64,000 nt of DNA from Pseudomonadota bacterium. GTDB lineage: Bacteria > Desulfobacterota > Desulfovibrionia > Desulfovibrionales > Desulfovibrionaceae. Location: assembly GCA_023390395.1 (NCBI GenBank), contig JAEWCY010000132.1, forward strand, positions 1 to 64,000, written 5' to 3'. The notes beneath the pieces are model-generated. The model was not told the origin of the DNA, did no database searches, and saw nothing but the letters and a program-made list of their open reading frames with translations. Shown here one piece after another: positions 16,527-24,810 of this stretch (positions are counted from its first letter, which is position 1; each line of letters opens with the position of its first letter). The translations under genes were made by a program, and so were the position numbers.

Positions 16527-17681
16527 TCATCCCGGGAAGGTGATGACGTCCCCGTTGCCCAGGTAGTTGGTGGTCTTGGACCGGAAGCGCGCCGTGCCCT
16601 TGACCACCGGATAGCCGGCGTCCACGAACTTCTGGGCGGTGATCAGGCCGGTGCAGTGGTTGCAGCCGACGCGCTGGAGCTTCCATTTCTCGAGTCCGAT
16701 GACCAGGTCGTCGTACTTGGGATCCCAGTCGTCGAAGGGCGAGATGTGCAGGCCGCCGTACAGGCCGTAGAACTGGTCGTTGTCGTAGCGCAGCTCCTTG
16801 TAGGCCGTGTCGGCGAAAAGGATGATGCCCTGGTGGCAGCAGCCGGTGATGCTGACCAGGCCGACGTCCTTGACGTTGCAATAAAGCGACATCTCTCCGA
16901 AGACCTTGAAGATGATGGGCACTTCGAACATGAAAAGCGCCGCCCCGGGCTGCAGCTGGTGCAGCCCCTTCTTGACCTCCGTCCATTTGCCGACATGCCC
17001 GCAATCCTTGATGTATTGCTTCCCGGGAGGGTAGAACGTGCTGGGCGTGTAGACGTGGATGTTCGGGTTGTACTTGGTGACGGCCGGGAAGCCCCAGAAA
17101 TGGTCCATGTGCTCATGGGTCTGGATGAAGGCCGTGATCTCGTTGTTGGCCAGCATCCGGTCGATGCCTTCGCGCTTGTAGCAGGTGTCCATCCACTCGT
17201 AGTTCCAGCCGGTGTCGAAGAGGTAGAGGGTCTTTTTCCCTTCCAGGTCCTCGATTTCCACCAGGCAGGAAAAGCCGCCGGCATTGTCCGGGGCCACGCT
17301 GCTTTCCTTGGCGATGGCCCAGGCCTCCTCGAGCTTGTTGGGCAGGAGATGCTTGATCTTGGCGATGCCGTCCGCGTACGAGCCCTTGCCGATGCCCTTG
17401 CCGTTGCCGAACGGCGGCCAGTTGAAGGTGTACTGGTCCACGAGCAGGCCGCCGGCCTTCGTCACGTTGTTCATGAAGATGCCGTTGTCGAACCAGCTCG
17501 TTTCCGAGATGTTCAGTATCCTGACGGACTTGCACTGGCCGATGTCGGCCATTTTCCGCTGGACCTGGGGCAGCATGGACTTGCGCCAGGGGCTGTAGGA
17601 AAAAGCGCCCATGGCGCCGAGCATGCCCGCGCCCACGCCCAGGGCGGCGCCTCTCAGGAAATCGCGTCTGTTGATGGCCAT
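16527..17681 (-). CDS. Tat-exported metallo-beta-lactamase-fold hydrolase
   Basis: A 384-residue protein. A twin-arginine signal (MAINRRDFLRGAALGVGAG) predicts folded export. The metallo-beta-lactamase site QTHEHMDHFWG (H189, H191, D193, H194) follows, then further metal-ligand candidates ITGCCHQG and VGCNHCTG. The HCTG ending resembles the COG1237 branch (dihydropterin/RFA-P synthase-like proteins), but that branch is normally cytoplasmic, so no reaction is assigned. The gene begins nine bases after the stop of a Trp-rich membrane protein. The two probably work together at the periplasmic face. Both would fall under the GntR regulator upstream. Confidence 0.78.
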   Translation of the reverse strand: MAINRRDFLRGAALGVGAGMLGAMGAFSYSPWRKSMLPQVQRKMADIGQCKSVRILNISETSWFDNGIFMNNVTKAGGLLVDQYTFNWPPFGNGKGIGKGSYADGIAKIKHLLPNKLEEAWAIAKESSVAPDNAGGFSCLVEIEDLEGKKTLYLFDTGWNYEWMDTCYKREGIDRMLANNEITAFIQTHEHMDHFWGFPAVTKYNPNIHVYTPSTFYPPGKQYIKDCGHVGKWTEVKKGLHQLQPGAALFMFEVPIIFKVFGEMSLYCNVKDVGLVSITGCCHQGIILFADTAYKELRYDNDQFYGLYGGLHISPFDDWDPKYDDLVIGLEKWKLQRVGCNHCTGLITAQKFVDAGYPVVKGTARFRSKTTNYLGNGDVITFPG

Positions 17682-17690
17682 GGCCTGCTC

Positions 17691-19094
17691 CTATTTCACG
17701 AGGGTAAAGGTTGCGCTGGCCCAGGGGAGCAGCTTGACGAGGCCGAAGTAGGCGGCGACGCCCGCCAGCAGGCCCACGCACACGCCGGGAGCCATGGCCG
17801 GGGTCCAGACATGGCGGGCTTCCAGTTCCTGATGTTCGGCCGCGATTTCGGCCGAGGACTTGAACTCCCTTCGCCAGCCCGGCCAGCCGTCCATGAACCA
17901 CCAGTTGATCAGCCAGATGTCGATGAGCCAGATCGTGGGGATCATGGGGAACTGCTGCGGATGGGAGAAGCCTTTCTGGGTGCCGAGCAGGAGATGGGCG
18001 TACTGGTAGTAGGCGCAGTACAGGGCGATGCCGCCCACGGCGACGAGGCATGTGCGCAGCAGCACGTTCACCGACACGCTGAACTTGTTCGGCCAGTTGC
18101 CGCAATAGAACTGGAGGAACAGGGCCGGAACCAGGAAGAAGATCGCGGTTTCGCCCACGTGGAGCCAGCGCCAGTCCGGGGCCGCGTCGCGACGGTGGCC
18201 GCGGATGGCCTCGCCCCAGACCAGTTCCTGCATGTACCAGAAGAAGAAGCACAGGGCCAAGGAGATGGCGATGATGCCGAAGAACAGGGCAAAGCGCCGC
18301 AGCCCGGGCCTCTTGATCATGGTGAAGGGATAGCGTTCCCAGATGCCCTCCATGAACCAGACGACGACCGTGCAGCACATGATCCAGGCCACGTGGAAGT
18401 TGGCCGACACCGTCGCGGCGAAGTCGCTCCAGTAGGGCGGGCAGATGGCGGTGAAGTACTGCCAGGGGTAGTACAGGATGCCCATGTGGTTGTGCATGGT
18501 CATGAAGTAGATGACCAGGCTCAGGCAGAAGGTGCCGAGCCAGATGCTGAAGCCGCGCGTCGGCTGGGACAGGCCGGACCAGGGCCGGCCTTCCAGGGCC
18601 ACCACCCAGGCGGGGCTGATCCAGGAGGCGATGACCGCGAACATCATGCAGGCCTGGGCGGCGTACTCCGTGGCGTAGAAATCCGTCATCTTCGGCAGCT
18701 TCGCCAACTGCGCGGGATTGAAATAGGCGAAGGCGAAGTTGCCGAGCACCTCCTCGAAAAAGCCGTGGATCATGAGGATCATGACCGCCACGGACACCAG
18801 GGTGAGCACGATGCCCTTTTGCAGCGGATGGGCGCTGCGCACCCAGTGCCGCTTGAAGGGCCAGAAATCGAAGATGTAGGCCATCCAGATCAGGATGATC
18901 AGCCACCAGCGGCAGTAGTTGTACCCGACGTAGGGGGTGTAGAACCGCATGATTCCGCGGGGGTCCTGGAAGATCCACCAGGTCGCGGCGAAGATGAGCA
19001 GGGTGAAGGCCAGATTCGCCAGAGCCGGGAGCGGGCCGGCCCATTTCTTGACCAGCTTGCGCTCTTCCAGATAGGTCAATTGTTCTTGCGCCAT
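17691..19094 (-). CDS. Trp-rich polytopic membrane protein of unknown function
   Basis: I do not recognise this 467-residue protein. It has about eleven hydrophobic segments, roughly 30 tryptophans (more than 6 percent) and several histidines in or next to membrane segments (MIHGFF, MTMHNHMG, ANFHVAW). Large aromatic and membrane-buried His content is seen in haem- or copper-binding integral enzymes and some transporters, but no signature of a known oxidase, AmoC/PmoC or NrfD family is visible. The N-terminal 22 residues are soluble (MAQEQLTYLEERKLVKKW), and an Ala/Glu-rich soluble loop lies at about 408-430. It is cotranscribed with the exported MBL-fold protein, nine bases apart. AAGGAGG precedes the ATG. 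Confidence 0.7.
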   Translation of the reverse strand: MAQEQLTYLEERKLVKKWAGPLPALANLAFTLLIFAATWWIFQDPRGIMRFYTPYVGYNYCRWWLIILIWMAYIFDFWPFKRHWVRSAHPLQKGIVLTLVSVAVMILMIHGFFEEVLGNFAFAYFNPAQLAKLPKMTDFYATEYAAQACMMFAVIASWISPAWVVALEGRPWSGLSQPTRGFSIWLGTFCLSLVIYFMTMHNHMGILYYPWQYFTAICPPYWSDFAATVSANFHVAWIMCCTVVVWFMEGIWERYPFTMIKRPGLRRFALFFGIIAISLALCFFFWYMQELVWGEAIRGHRRDAAPDWRWLHVGETAIFFLVPALFLQFYCGNWPNKFSVSVNVLLRTCLVAVGGIALYCAYYQYAHLLLGTQKGFSHPQQFPMIPTIWLIDIWLINWWFMDGWPGWRREFKSSAEIAAEHQELEARHVWTPAMAPGVCVGLLAGVAAYFGLVKLLPWASATFTLVK

Positions 19095-19230
19095 GCTTGC
19101 CTCCTTTTGGGAATATGTTTCCGGCCGCCAGACGACCGGCAGTGCCCTTCCCCTTGCCGTTCCCGCCGTGTCGCCGCCAGGCCGCGCCGCCGCGTCAAAT
19201 CGGGCGCGGGCCGCGTTTCCCCCGGCGGCG

Positions 19231-19959
19231 TCAATCCGGCATTTCCCGCTCCGCCATCTCGTTGAGCAGATAGGCCGAACAGCGCGTGTCCAGGTATTTG
19301 CGGAACAGGGCGGAGAGGCGCACGACGCGGTCCTCCATGCGCTTCCTCGCCGTGGCCTGGTCGTGTTTCTTCAAGGCCTGAAGCAGCTTGGCCAGGTCGG
19401 CGAAGATGTCCGCCCGTTCGTGATCCTCCATGGAGAAGAACAGGTCGAAAACGACGTGCACGTCCGCCGCCAGCATCTGGACGATATGCGCCAGCACCGG
19501 ATTTCCCGATTCCGCCGCCAGGTGCTCCACGAACCGGGAGATGTCCTCGCGGATGGTCTGGGCGTTCTTGCTGTAGATCGCCTGGCTCAGGTCGATCATC
19601 TTCTCTTCCAGTTGCAGCAGGCCGTCGGGGGAGATGCGCCGGGCGCACAGGGCCGCGATGGGGGGCAACAGGACGAACGCGGCTTCCAGCGCGTGCCGTG
19701 CCCGGGAGTCGGCGGCGGCGGCGTCGCAGCGGCGCGCCGGAAGGCCGCAGTCCGGGGAGCGCAGGTAGCAGCCGCTTCCCCGGCGGATGTCCACGACGCC
19801 CCGGGCCTCGAGCACGCGCAGGGCGTTGCGCACGGTGTTGCGGCTGGCTCCCAGGGCTGCGGCGAGGCTTCTTTCCGCCGGGAGCCTCTCGCCGACCTGC
19901 CACTTTCCTTCCTCGATCTGTCGGGAAAGCTGGCAGAGGGTTTCATCTTCTTTGCTCAT
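19231..19959 (-). CDS. GntR-family (FadR subfamily) transcriptional regulator
   Basis: A 242-residue regulator. The N-terminal winged helix-turn-helix (residues about 5-68) shows the GntR pattern VGERLPAERSLAAALGASRNTVRNALRVLEARGVVDI. The C-terminal all-helical FCD-type domain carries spaced His and Asp/Glu residues that often bind a metal and a small carboxylate. It is first in line with the membrane/MBL pair (136 bases downstream, same strand) and is a candidate regulator of them. A perfect TTGGT-N3-ACCAA palindrome directly upstream of its start implies autoregulation. Effector unknown. Confidence 0.85.
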   Translation of the reverse strand: MSKEDETLCQLSRQIEEGKWQVGERLPAERSLAAALGASRNTVRNALRVLEARGVVDIRRGSGCYLRSPDCGLPARRCDAAAADSRARHALEAAFVLLPPIAALCARRISPDGLLQLEEKMIDLSQAIYSKNAQTIREDISRFVEHLAAESGNPVLAHIVQMLAADVHVVFDLFFSMEDHERADIFADLAKLLQALKKHDQATARKRMEDRVVRLSALFRKYLDTRCSAYLLNEMAEREMPD

Positions 19960-19969
19960 GGCGACCTGT

Positions 19970-19982
19970 TTGGTAGGACCAA
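19970..19982. promoter_or_regulatory. PdhR/LldR-type operator TTGGT-AGG-ACCAA
   Basis: A perfect inverted repeat, TTGGTAGGACCAA, lies ten bases upstream of the gntR start codon. It matches the core of the AATTGGTnnnACCAATT operators bound by FadR-subfamily GntR proteins such as PdhR. Binding here would occlude the ribosome site and early transcript of its own gene. Confidence 0.6.
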
Positions 19983-20055
19983 TTGTATTTTTTTCTTCAA
20001 CTCCAAAGCAGTTATGATTCTTACTACGTCAGGACCGTAACAAAAGCCCCAAGGG

Positions 20056-20073
20056 GTGCAACCAAAATTGCAC
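20056..20073. promoter_or_regulatory. GTGCAA-N6-TTGCAC palindrome
   Basis: GTGCAACCAAAATTGCAC has perfect six-base arms. It lies in the AT-rich spacer between the GntR gene and the PAS-protein gene, about 100 bases upstream of the gntR start on the minus strand. It may be a second operator or the binding site of another regulator. No terminator function is suggested by its sequence. Confidence 0.35.
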
Positions 20074-20199
20074 TAAAAATATATCATCAGGAAAAAATTG
20101 GAGAAGTAAGGAAAATAACAGGCAGGAATTGGATAGACCAATGAAGGCGGCCGGCCCGTTTCCGTTGTTTCCGGAAACGCGGGCCCGACGACGGGACGA

Positions 20200-21546
20200 T
20201 CAGGCGTCGCGGGAGGAGCGTTTGCCCCGATGCGCCGCGCGCCACGCCTGCACGGCGCGCCGGAAGGGCTCGAACAGGATGGCGTATTCCTCCAGCCCGT
20301 CGCTGTCGAAGGCGTTGGGCTTGAGCGAACACAGGATCATCACGGCCTTGAGCACGCCCCGCTGGTAGAAGGGCTTGGCGAAGTACGACCGGATGCCCTT
20401 GGGGATGAACAGCGCCCAATCGATGGCCTTGATGCTGTCGATCGTGTCGTCCACGATGAGATGGTCGAGCTTGAAGCGTTCGATGTCCTGGGCGATGGTG
20501 CCCTTGTAGGAGTACATTTCCCCCTGGGCCATGTTCGCGAAGGGCTCGCCGAAGGAATGGACGAACACCTTGTTCTTGTTGACGTGGATGTCGGAGAACA
20601 GGATGGCGTCGAACGGGAAGCGCGGCAGTTGGCAGGCGAACAGGGTCCCCAGGATGGCGGACATCTCCGTTTGCCCTTTCAGCGCCTGGAGGAGCTCGCC
20701 TTCCCGCCGCGCCAGGAGGTCGTTCCCGGTTTCGGCGGCCGACGGCGCGGCGGCGGCGGCGTCGTCCGGGCGGGCCGCCTCGATGTCGGAGAGCGCGATC
20801 CGGAGGATCCGCCTGTCCTTCAGCAACAGGGCGACGACGCTCGCCTCGGCCGAAAACACCGACTTCGTCTTGCGCTCGAACAGGGCCTTGCCGCGCCACT
20901 TCCTGGCGAAGAGGATCTCTTCGTACAGACTGTGGACGACGCTGGACATGGCGTGGTGGAACAGGTCCGGGAGCCGCAGGCCGGGAAACTCGTCCGCCGA
21001 ATACATGAAAAGCTGCAAGGCGGCGGCATTCTGGGAGAGCACCCGCTTGGTGTCCAGGTCCACGAGCACCACCGGCATCTCCGAGAGCTCGATCATGAGC
21101 TGCATTTCGGCTTCCCGCTCGAGCATGCCCTTGAGTATCGCGACGCGGTCGGAGACGTCCATGAGATAGCCCATGTAATAGCGGACGTCTTGGGGCGGCA
21201 TCCAGCCCACGAGCTTGAGCCAGGAGAACTCCCCGGCGGGGCCGTGGATGCGGATGATGGTCTCGGCGTTTTTCCCGCGCTTCATCTCCTCCATGAAGCC
21301 GTCGAGCAGAATCGCATCTTCCTTGAAGACGACCTTCCTGCGGATGTCGGCGCTTTTGAGAAACAGCGTCGTCTTTTCGTTGAGTCCCGCAATGATGTGG
21401 CGGTTGAGGTATTCGATGCGCGAGCGGACGATTTCGATGCGCCACAGCAGGGCGGGAAAGCTCTCCACGAGGCTGTGCAGTTCCCCGCGCGAAAGGTCGC
21501 GCCGGGTGACATGCTCGTAACTGGCCAGATCGTCGAACTGTATCAT
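20200..21546 (-). CDS. PAS-PAS-GAF-like sensory protein without output domain
   Basis: A 448-residue soluble protein. Residues about 20-135 look like a PAS domain followed by a PAC-like strand (ETIIRIHGPAGEFSWLKLVGW, ending MGYLMDVSDR). A second PAS-like region covers about 150-255 (MPVVLVDLDTKRVLSQNAAALQLF). Residues 295-435 resemble a GAF domain (ILFSDIHVNKNKVFVHS ... YFAKPFYQRGVLKAVMILCSLKP). No kinase, cyclase, diguanylate cyclase, AAA+ or helix-turn-helix output is visible. It precedes an ABC importer operon on the same strand by 128 bases when read in the reverse order, so it may be the last gene of that operon. Ligand and partner are unknown. Confidence 0.6.
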   Translation of the reverse strand: MIQFDDLASYEHVTRRDLSRGELHSLVESFPALLWRIEIVRSRIEYLNRHIIAGLNEKTTLFLKSADIRRKVVFKEDAILLDGFMEEMKRGKNAETIIRIHGPAGEFSWLKLVGWMPPQDVRYYMGYLMDVSDRVAILKGMLEREAEMQLMIELSEMPVVLVDLDTKRVLSQNAAALQLFMYSADEFPGLRLPDLFHHAMSSVVHSLYEEILFARKWRGKALFERKTKSVFSAEASVVALLLKDRRILRIALSDIEAARPDDAAAAAPSAAETGNDLLARREGELLQALKGQTEMSAILGTLFACQLPRFPFDAILFSDIHVNKNKVFVHSFGEPFANMAQGEMYSYKGTIAQDIERFKLDHLIVDDTIDSIKAIDWALFIPKGIRSYFAKPFYQRGVLKAVMILCSLKPNAFDSDGLEEYAILFEPFRRAVQAWRAAHRGKRSSRDA

Positions 21547-21674
21547 TTGGAAAACTTATCGAGGGAAATTGCCGGGCGCAAGGGAAAACGGATTGCCCTC
21601 GAAAGGGGCGGGGGCCAATGGTCCGCGCGGTCCGGGGGGCGGCTTTCCGGCGCGTCCGGGCCCGGGCCGGCGAG

Positions 21675-22544
21675 TCATTCCGGAAGAACACCCTCGCGGG
21701 CATTTGGGGACCCGGCCTCGTCTTCCGCGTCGCCGTCCCGGACGGACAGTTCGGCGCGCTCGTGGCGCAGCTGCTCCTCCATGACCAGCTGGGAGAGCTC
21801 GCGCGCCAGGTCCACGAAGCGCGGCGCGGTCATGTCGCGGGGATAGGGCAGGTCCACGGGCACGATCCGCTTGATGGTCCCCGGTCGGTAGGTCATGACC
21901 ACGATGCGGCTGGACAGCACGATGGATTCCTCGATGCTGTGGGTCACGAAGATGACGGTCTTTTTGCATTCCATCCAGATGCGCAGCAGCTCGTCCTGGA
22001 GATTGCGCCGCGTCAGGGCGTCCAGCGCCCCGAAGGGCTCGTCCATGAGGAGCATGGGCGAATCCAGCGCCAGCACGCGGGCAATGGCCACCCGCTGGCG
22101 CATGCCGCCGGAGAGGTGCTTGGGGAAGCGGTCGCGGAACTCCGACAACTGGAACTTGGCCAGCAGCTCGTCCACGGTCCGTCGGATGCGGGCCCTGGGC
22201 AGGCCCTTGATCTTCATGCCGAAGGCGATGTTGTCGGCCACGGTCATCCAGGGGAAGATGGCGTACTCCTGAAAGACCATGGCCCGGTCCGGTCCGGGGC
22301 GGTCCACGGGATGGCCGTTGGCGACGAGCACGCCGTCGTAGGGCAGGGCGAAGCCGGCGATGGCGTTGAGCAGGGTGGACTTGCCGCAGCCCGACGGCCC
22401 CAGGATGCACACGAATTCGCCGTGCTCGACGTCGAGGTCGATGCCGGCCAGGGCCACGACGTCGCGGCCGCGTCCGTGAAACACCTTGCCCATGCCGCGC
22501 AGGGAGACGTCCAGGGTCGGCGGCGGCTGCCCGGTCATGGTCAT
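21675..22544 (-). CDS. ABC transporter ATPase (NitT/TauT family)
   Basis: A 289-residue ATPase with intact Walker A GPSGCGKST, Q-loop FQEYAIFPW, signature LSGGMRQR, Walker B MLLMDEPF and H-loop VTHSIEE. The start ATG lies in an ATGA overlap with the permease stop (22541-22544), giving translational coupling. The C-terminal 30 residues are acidic and variable. It powers the importer formed with the 22541-23380 permease and the 23397-24386 binding protein. Confidence 0.9.
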   Translation of the reverse strand: MTMTGQPPPTLDVSLRGMGKVFHGRGRDVVALAGIDLDVEHGEFVCILGPSGCGKSTLLNAIAGFALPYDGVLVANGHPVDRPGPDRAMVFQEYAIFPWMTVADNIAFGMKIKGLPRARIRRTVDELLAKFQLSEFRDRFPKHLSGGMRQRVAIARVLALDSPMLLMDEPFGALDALTRRNLQDELLRIWMECKKTVIFVTHSIEESIVLSSRIVVMTYRPGTIKRIVPVDLPYPRDMTAPRFVDLARELSQLVMEEQLRHERAELSVRDGDAEDEAGSPNAREGVLPE

Positions 22545-23380
22545 TTTTCTCCCGCTCCCCGGTGCCAGCGCAGCAGGTGCGCGTTGAGCCGGTCCATGCC
22601 CGTGTCGATGGCCAGGCCCAGCAGGCCGATGGTCAGCATGCCGGCGATGATCTTGTCCGACCAGAAGAATTCCCGCGCTTCCAGGATGCGGAATCCCAGC
22701 CCGTCGTTGACCGCGATCATCTCGGCCACGATGACGCAGATGAAGGCCACGCCCACGCCCACCCGCAGCCCGGTCAGGATCAGCGGCGTGGCGGCCGGCA
22801 GGATGATGTGCAGGAACATGGTCGCCGGCCCGGCCCCGAGGTTGCGGCCGGCGCGGATGTAGATGCGGTCCACCTGGCGCACCCCGGCGATGGTGTTCAT
22901 GAGCACCGGGAAGAACGCGCCCAGGGAGATGAGGAAATAGGCCGGCGGGTTGCCCAGGCCGAACCAGAGGATGGCCAGGGGGATGTAGGCGATGGGGGGG
23001 ATGGGGCGCAGCACCTGGAGCAGCGGGTTGAACAGGTTGTGGACGCGGTCGAACATGCCCATGACCAGGCCCATGGGCAGGGCCAGTCCGGCGCCGAGGC
23101 AAAAGCCCACCGTCACCCGGACGGCGGTGGCCACGGCGTCGTGGAGCAATTCCCCGGAGAACATCCAGGCCAGGACGCTCGTTTCCGGCGTCCGCGGCGC
23201 GGCGGGCGCGGCGTAGGCGATCCAGCGCCGCAGCACCTGCAGGGGCGAAGGCAGGATGTGCGGGTTGACCAGCTTCGTCTCGGCGGCCAGCTGCCAGAGG
23301 GCGAGCAAGACGACCGGCACGAGGATCGCCCGCAGGAAGCGGCGACCGGCCTGTCCCAGGCGGGAAGGGGAAAGCTTCAC
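22541..23380 (-). CDS. ABC transporter permease (SsuC/TauC-like)
   Basis: A 279-residue inner-membrane permease with about six hydrophobic segments (from residue 14). A coupling helix near residues 165-185 reads IRAGRNLGAGPATMFLHIILPAA. The LGAFFPVLMNTIAGVR segment is typical of sulfonate/nitrate/taurine-type permeases. It starts 16 bases after the binding-protein stop and overlaps the ATPase start by an ATGA. Substrate is probably a small organic or sulfur compound, judged from family only. Confidence 0.9.
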   Translation of the reverse strand: MKLSPSRLGQAGRRFLRAILVPVVLLALWQLAAETKLVNPHILPSPLQVLRRWIAYAAPAAPRTPETSVLAWMFSGELLHDAVATAVRVTVGFCLGAGLALPMGLVMGMFDRVHNLFNPLLQVLRPIPPIAYIPLAILWFGLGNPPAYFLISLGAFFPVLMNTIAGVRQVDRIYIRAGRNLGAGPATMFLHIILPAATPLILTGLRVGVGVAFICVIVAEMIAVNDGLGFRILEAREFFWSDKIIAGMLTIGLLGLAIDTGMDRLNAHLLRWHRGAGEK

Positions 23381-23396
23381 GTCGCCCGCCCGGTCC

Positions 23397-24386
23397 CTAC
23401 TGGACGCCCTGGCCGGCCTTGGCCCTGGCCAGCAGGTCGAGCCTGACGAAGGCGTCGGCCTTGGGCGGATTGGCCAGCTTGCCGATGCCGTACTTGACCA
23501 TCATGTCCGTGGACGTCTGAATGTGGTCCAGGCTGACGTCGTAGGTGAAGGGGGAGTTCTCCATGGCCTGTTTGTAGTCCTCGGGCGAGAGCTGGCCCTT
23601 GAACATCTTCTCGCTCACGTAGGCTTGCGCCTTGTCGGGATTGTCGATGAAGAACTTGGTGGCCTCGACGAAGCAGTCCAGGAAGCGCTGGGCCACGTCC
23701 TTGTCGGCGTAGAGCTTCTCGGTGACGACCAGGGTGCGCACCGGTTCGCCCAGGGGGGTGTCGTAGGGCTTGACGATCTCCACGCCGTAGCCCTGGCTGA
23801 TGGCCTGGGAGGACTGGGGCTCGGACTGGCACATGACGTCGATGTTCTTGGAGAGCAGGGCCTGGTTGATGTCGGCGTAGGCCATGTAGACGATGTGCAC
23901 GTCCTTGTCGCCTTTGTCGGAGAAGGTGAGGCCGTGCTTGGTGAGCTCGGCGAGCAGGACCAGCTCCTGGGCCCCGCCCCGGGCCACGCCGACCTTCTTG
24001 CCCTTGAGGTCGGGCACGCCGCTCCACGGCATGTCCGGCCGGCCCACGATGCGCGCGCCGCCCTTGGCGAACCCGGCCACGACGAAGATGGGCACTCCCG
24101 TCGTCCGGGCGGCGATGGCCCCGTCGGCGGCGCTGGCCGCGGCGTCGATCTCGCCGGCGATCATGGCCGGAATGATGTCGATGCCCTTGGGAAAGACCCG
24201 CTCCTGGATGTCGAGGTCATACTTGGGCCCGAGCTCCTTCATGTAGGACACCGCCCCGTAGTGGGCGAACTTGAGGTTGCCCAGGCGGACCACGTCGGCG
24301 GCGCAGGCGACGGAGTGGACAAGGGCCAGGCACAGGGTCAGGGCGCAGGCGAGTCGGGCCACGGGCATCTCTCCTTTTTTCGTCAT
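23397..24386 (-). CDS. ABC transporter substrate-binding protein (NMT1/TauA-like)
   Basis: A 329-residue periplasmic binding protein of the NitT/TauT superfamily. A Sec signal peptide leads to a mature domain with LGNLKFAHYGAVSYMKEL, VPDLKGKKVGVARGGAQE and IDVMCQSEPQS. Two starts are possible. The ATG at 24386 gives a basic MTKKGE extension but has no clear ribosome site. The ATG at 24368 begins right at the signal peptide but leaves only two bases after GGAG. It heads the permease-ATPase operon. Two adjacent palindromes 33-55 bases upstream suggest regulated expression. The ligand is unknown. Confidence 0.87.
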   Translation of the reverse strand: MTKKGEMPVARLACALTLCLALVHSVACAADVVRLGNLKFAHYGAVSYMKELGPKYDLDIQERVFPKGIDIIPAMIAGEIDAAASAADGAIAARTTGVPIFVVAGFAKGGARIVGRPDMPWSGVPDLKGKKVGVARGGAQELVLLAELTKHGLTFSDKGDKDVHIVYMAYADINQALLSKNIDVMCQSEPQSSQAISQGYGVEIVKPYDTPLGEPVRTLVVTEKLYADKDVAQRFLDCFVEATKFFIDNPDKAQAYVSEKMFKGQLSPEDYKQAMENSPFTYDVSLDHIQTSTDMMVKYGIGKLANPPKADAFVRLDLLARAKAGQGVQ

Positions 24387-24810
24387 GATGGCCAGCCGGC
24401 ATGGTCGAATCCGCAACCGTAACGAGGTTACGACACGTGTCATTTGGCGTCAAATTGAATCGTTACGAAAGAGGGGCGCAAAGCGTCGTCGGGCAGGGGA
24501 CAGGCATGCTGACGCACTGCCTGTCGGTTGCCGCGCGCCACGGCGTCGCCTTGGCGCATGGTCCAACGGGATCGCTTCGCCTGGTCGGGCGAGACAGACG
24601 GCGAAGCAGGGCGACGCGGAGACACGCATGCATCGGGCTGCGTTGATAAAGACAGAATGCAAGAAAATTATTCTAAAATACAGTTATTGCCCAGATGGAG
24701 CTTCTGGAGAACGGCATGATTTTAGAACAATCTCCGCGATGCCGTCCGAGCCGGAAAGGCCGGACCGCTGTCGTCGCGGACTCCCGGCCGGGCCCGCGTT
24801 CTCCCGGCCG
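24387..24810. other. 424-base intergenic control region of the second ABC operon
   Basis: No gene is seen. The part nearest the binding-protein gene carries two adjacent palindromes (24419-24441, listed separately). Positions about 24640-24725 are distinctly AT-rich (ATTATTCTAAAATACAG) inside an otherwise GC-rich area, suggesting promoter elements for the ABC operon. The end of the sensor-kinase gene faces this region on the same strand; no terminator with a T-tract was found. Confidence 0.45.
24419..24441. promoter_or_regulatory. Adjacent palindromes GTAAC-GAG-GTTAC and GACACGTGTC
   Basis: GTAACGAGGTTAC (24419-24431) abuts the perfect ten-base palindrome GACACGTGTC (24432-24441). Both lie 33-55 bases upstream of the binding-protein start at 24386, where an operator would overlap a promoter. 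The cognate regulator is not obvious. Confidence 0.45.

Noticed and set aside
17691..19094. Assignment of the membrane protein as AmoC/PmoC-like
   Set aside because: Helix and Trp/His content is reminiscent, but it is nearly twice the length, no companion A or B subunit is present, and the family residues could not be matched.
16656..19265. An 869-residue open frame on the plus strand
   Set aside because: It is the reverse of the MBL-fold and membrane-protein genes, whose own frames have a Tat signal, an HxHxDH motif and membrane helices.
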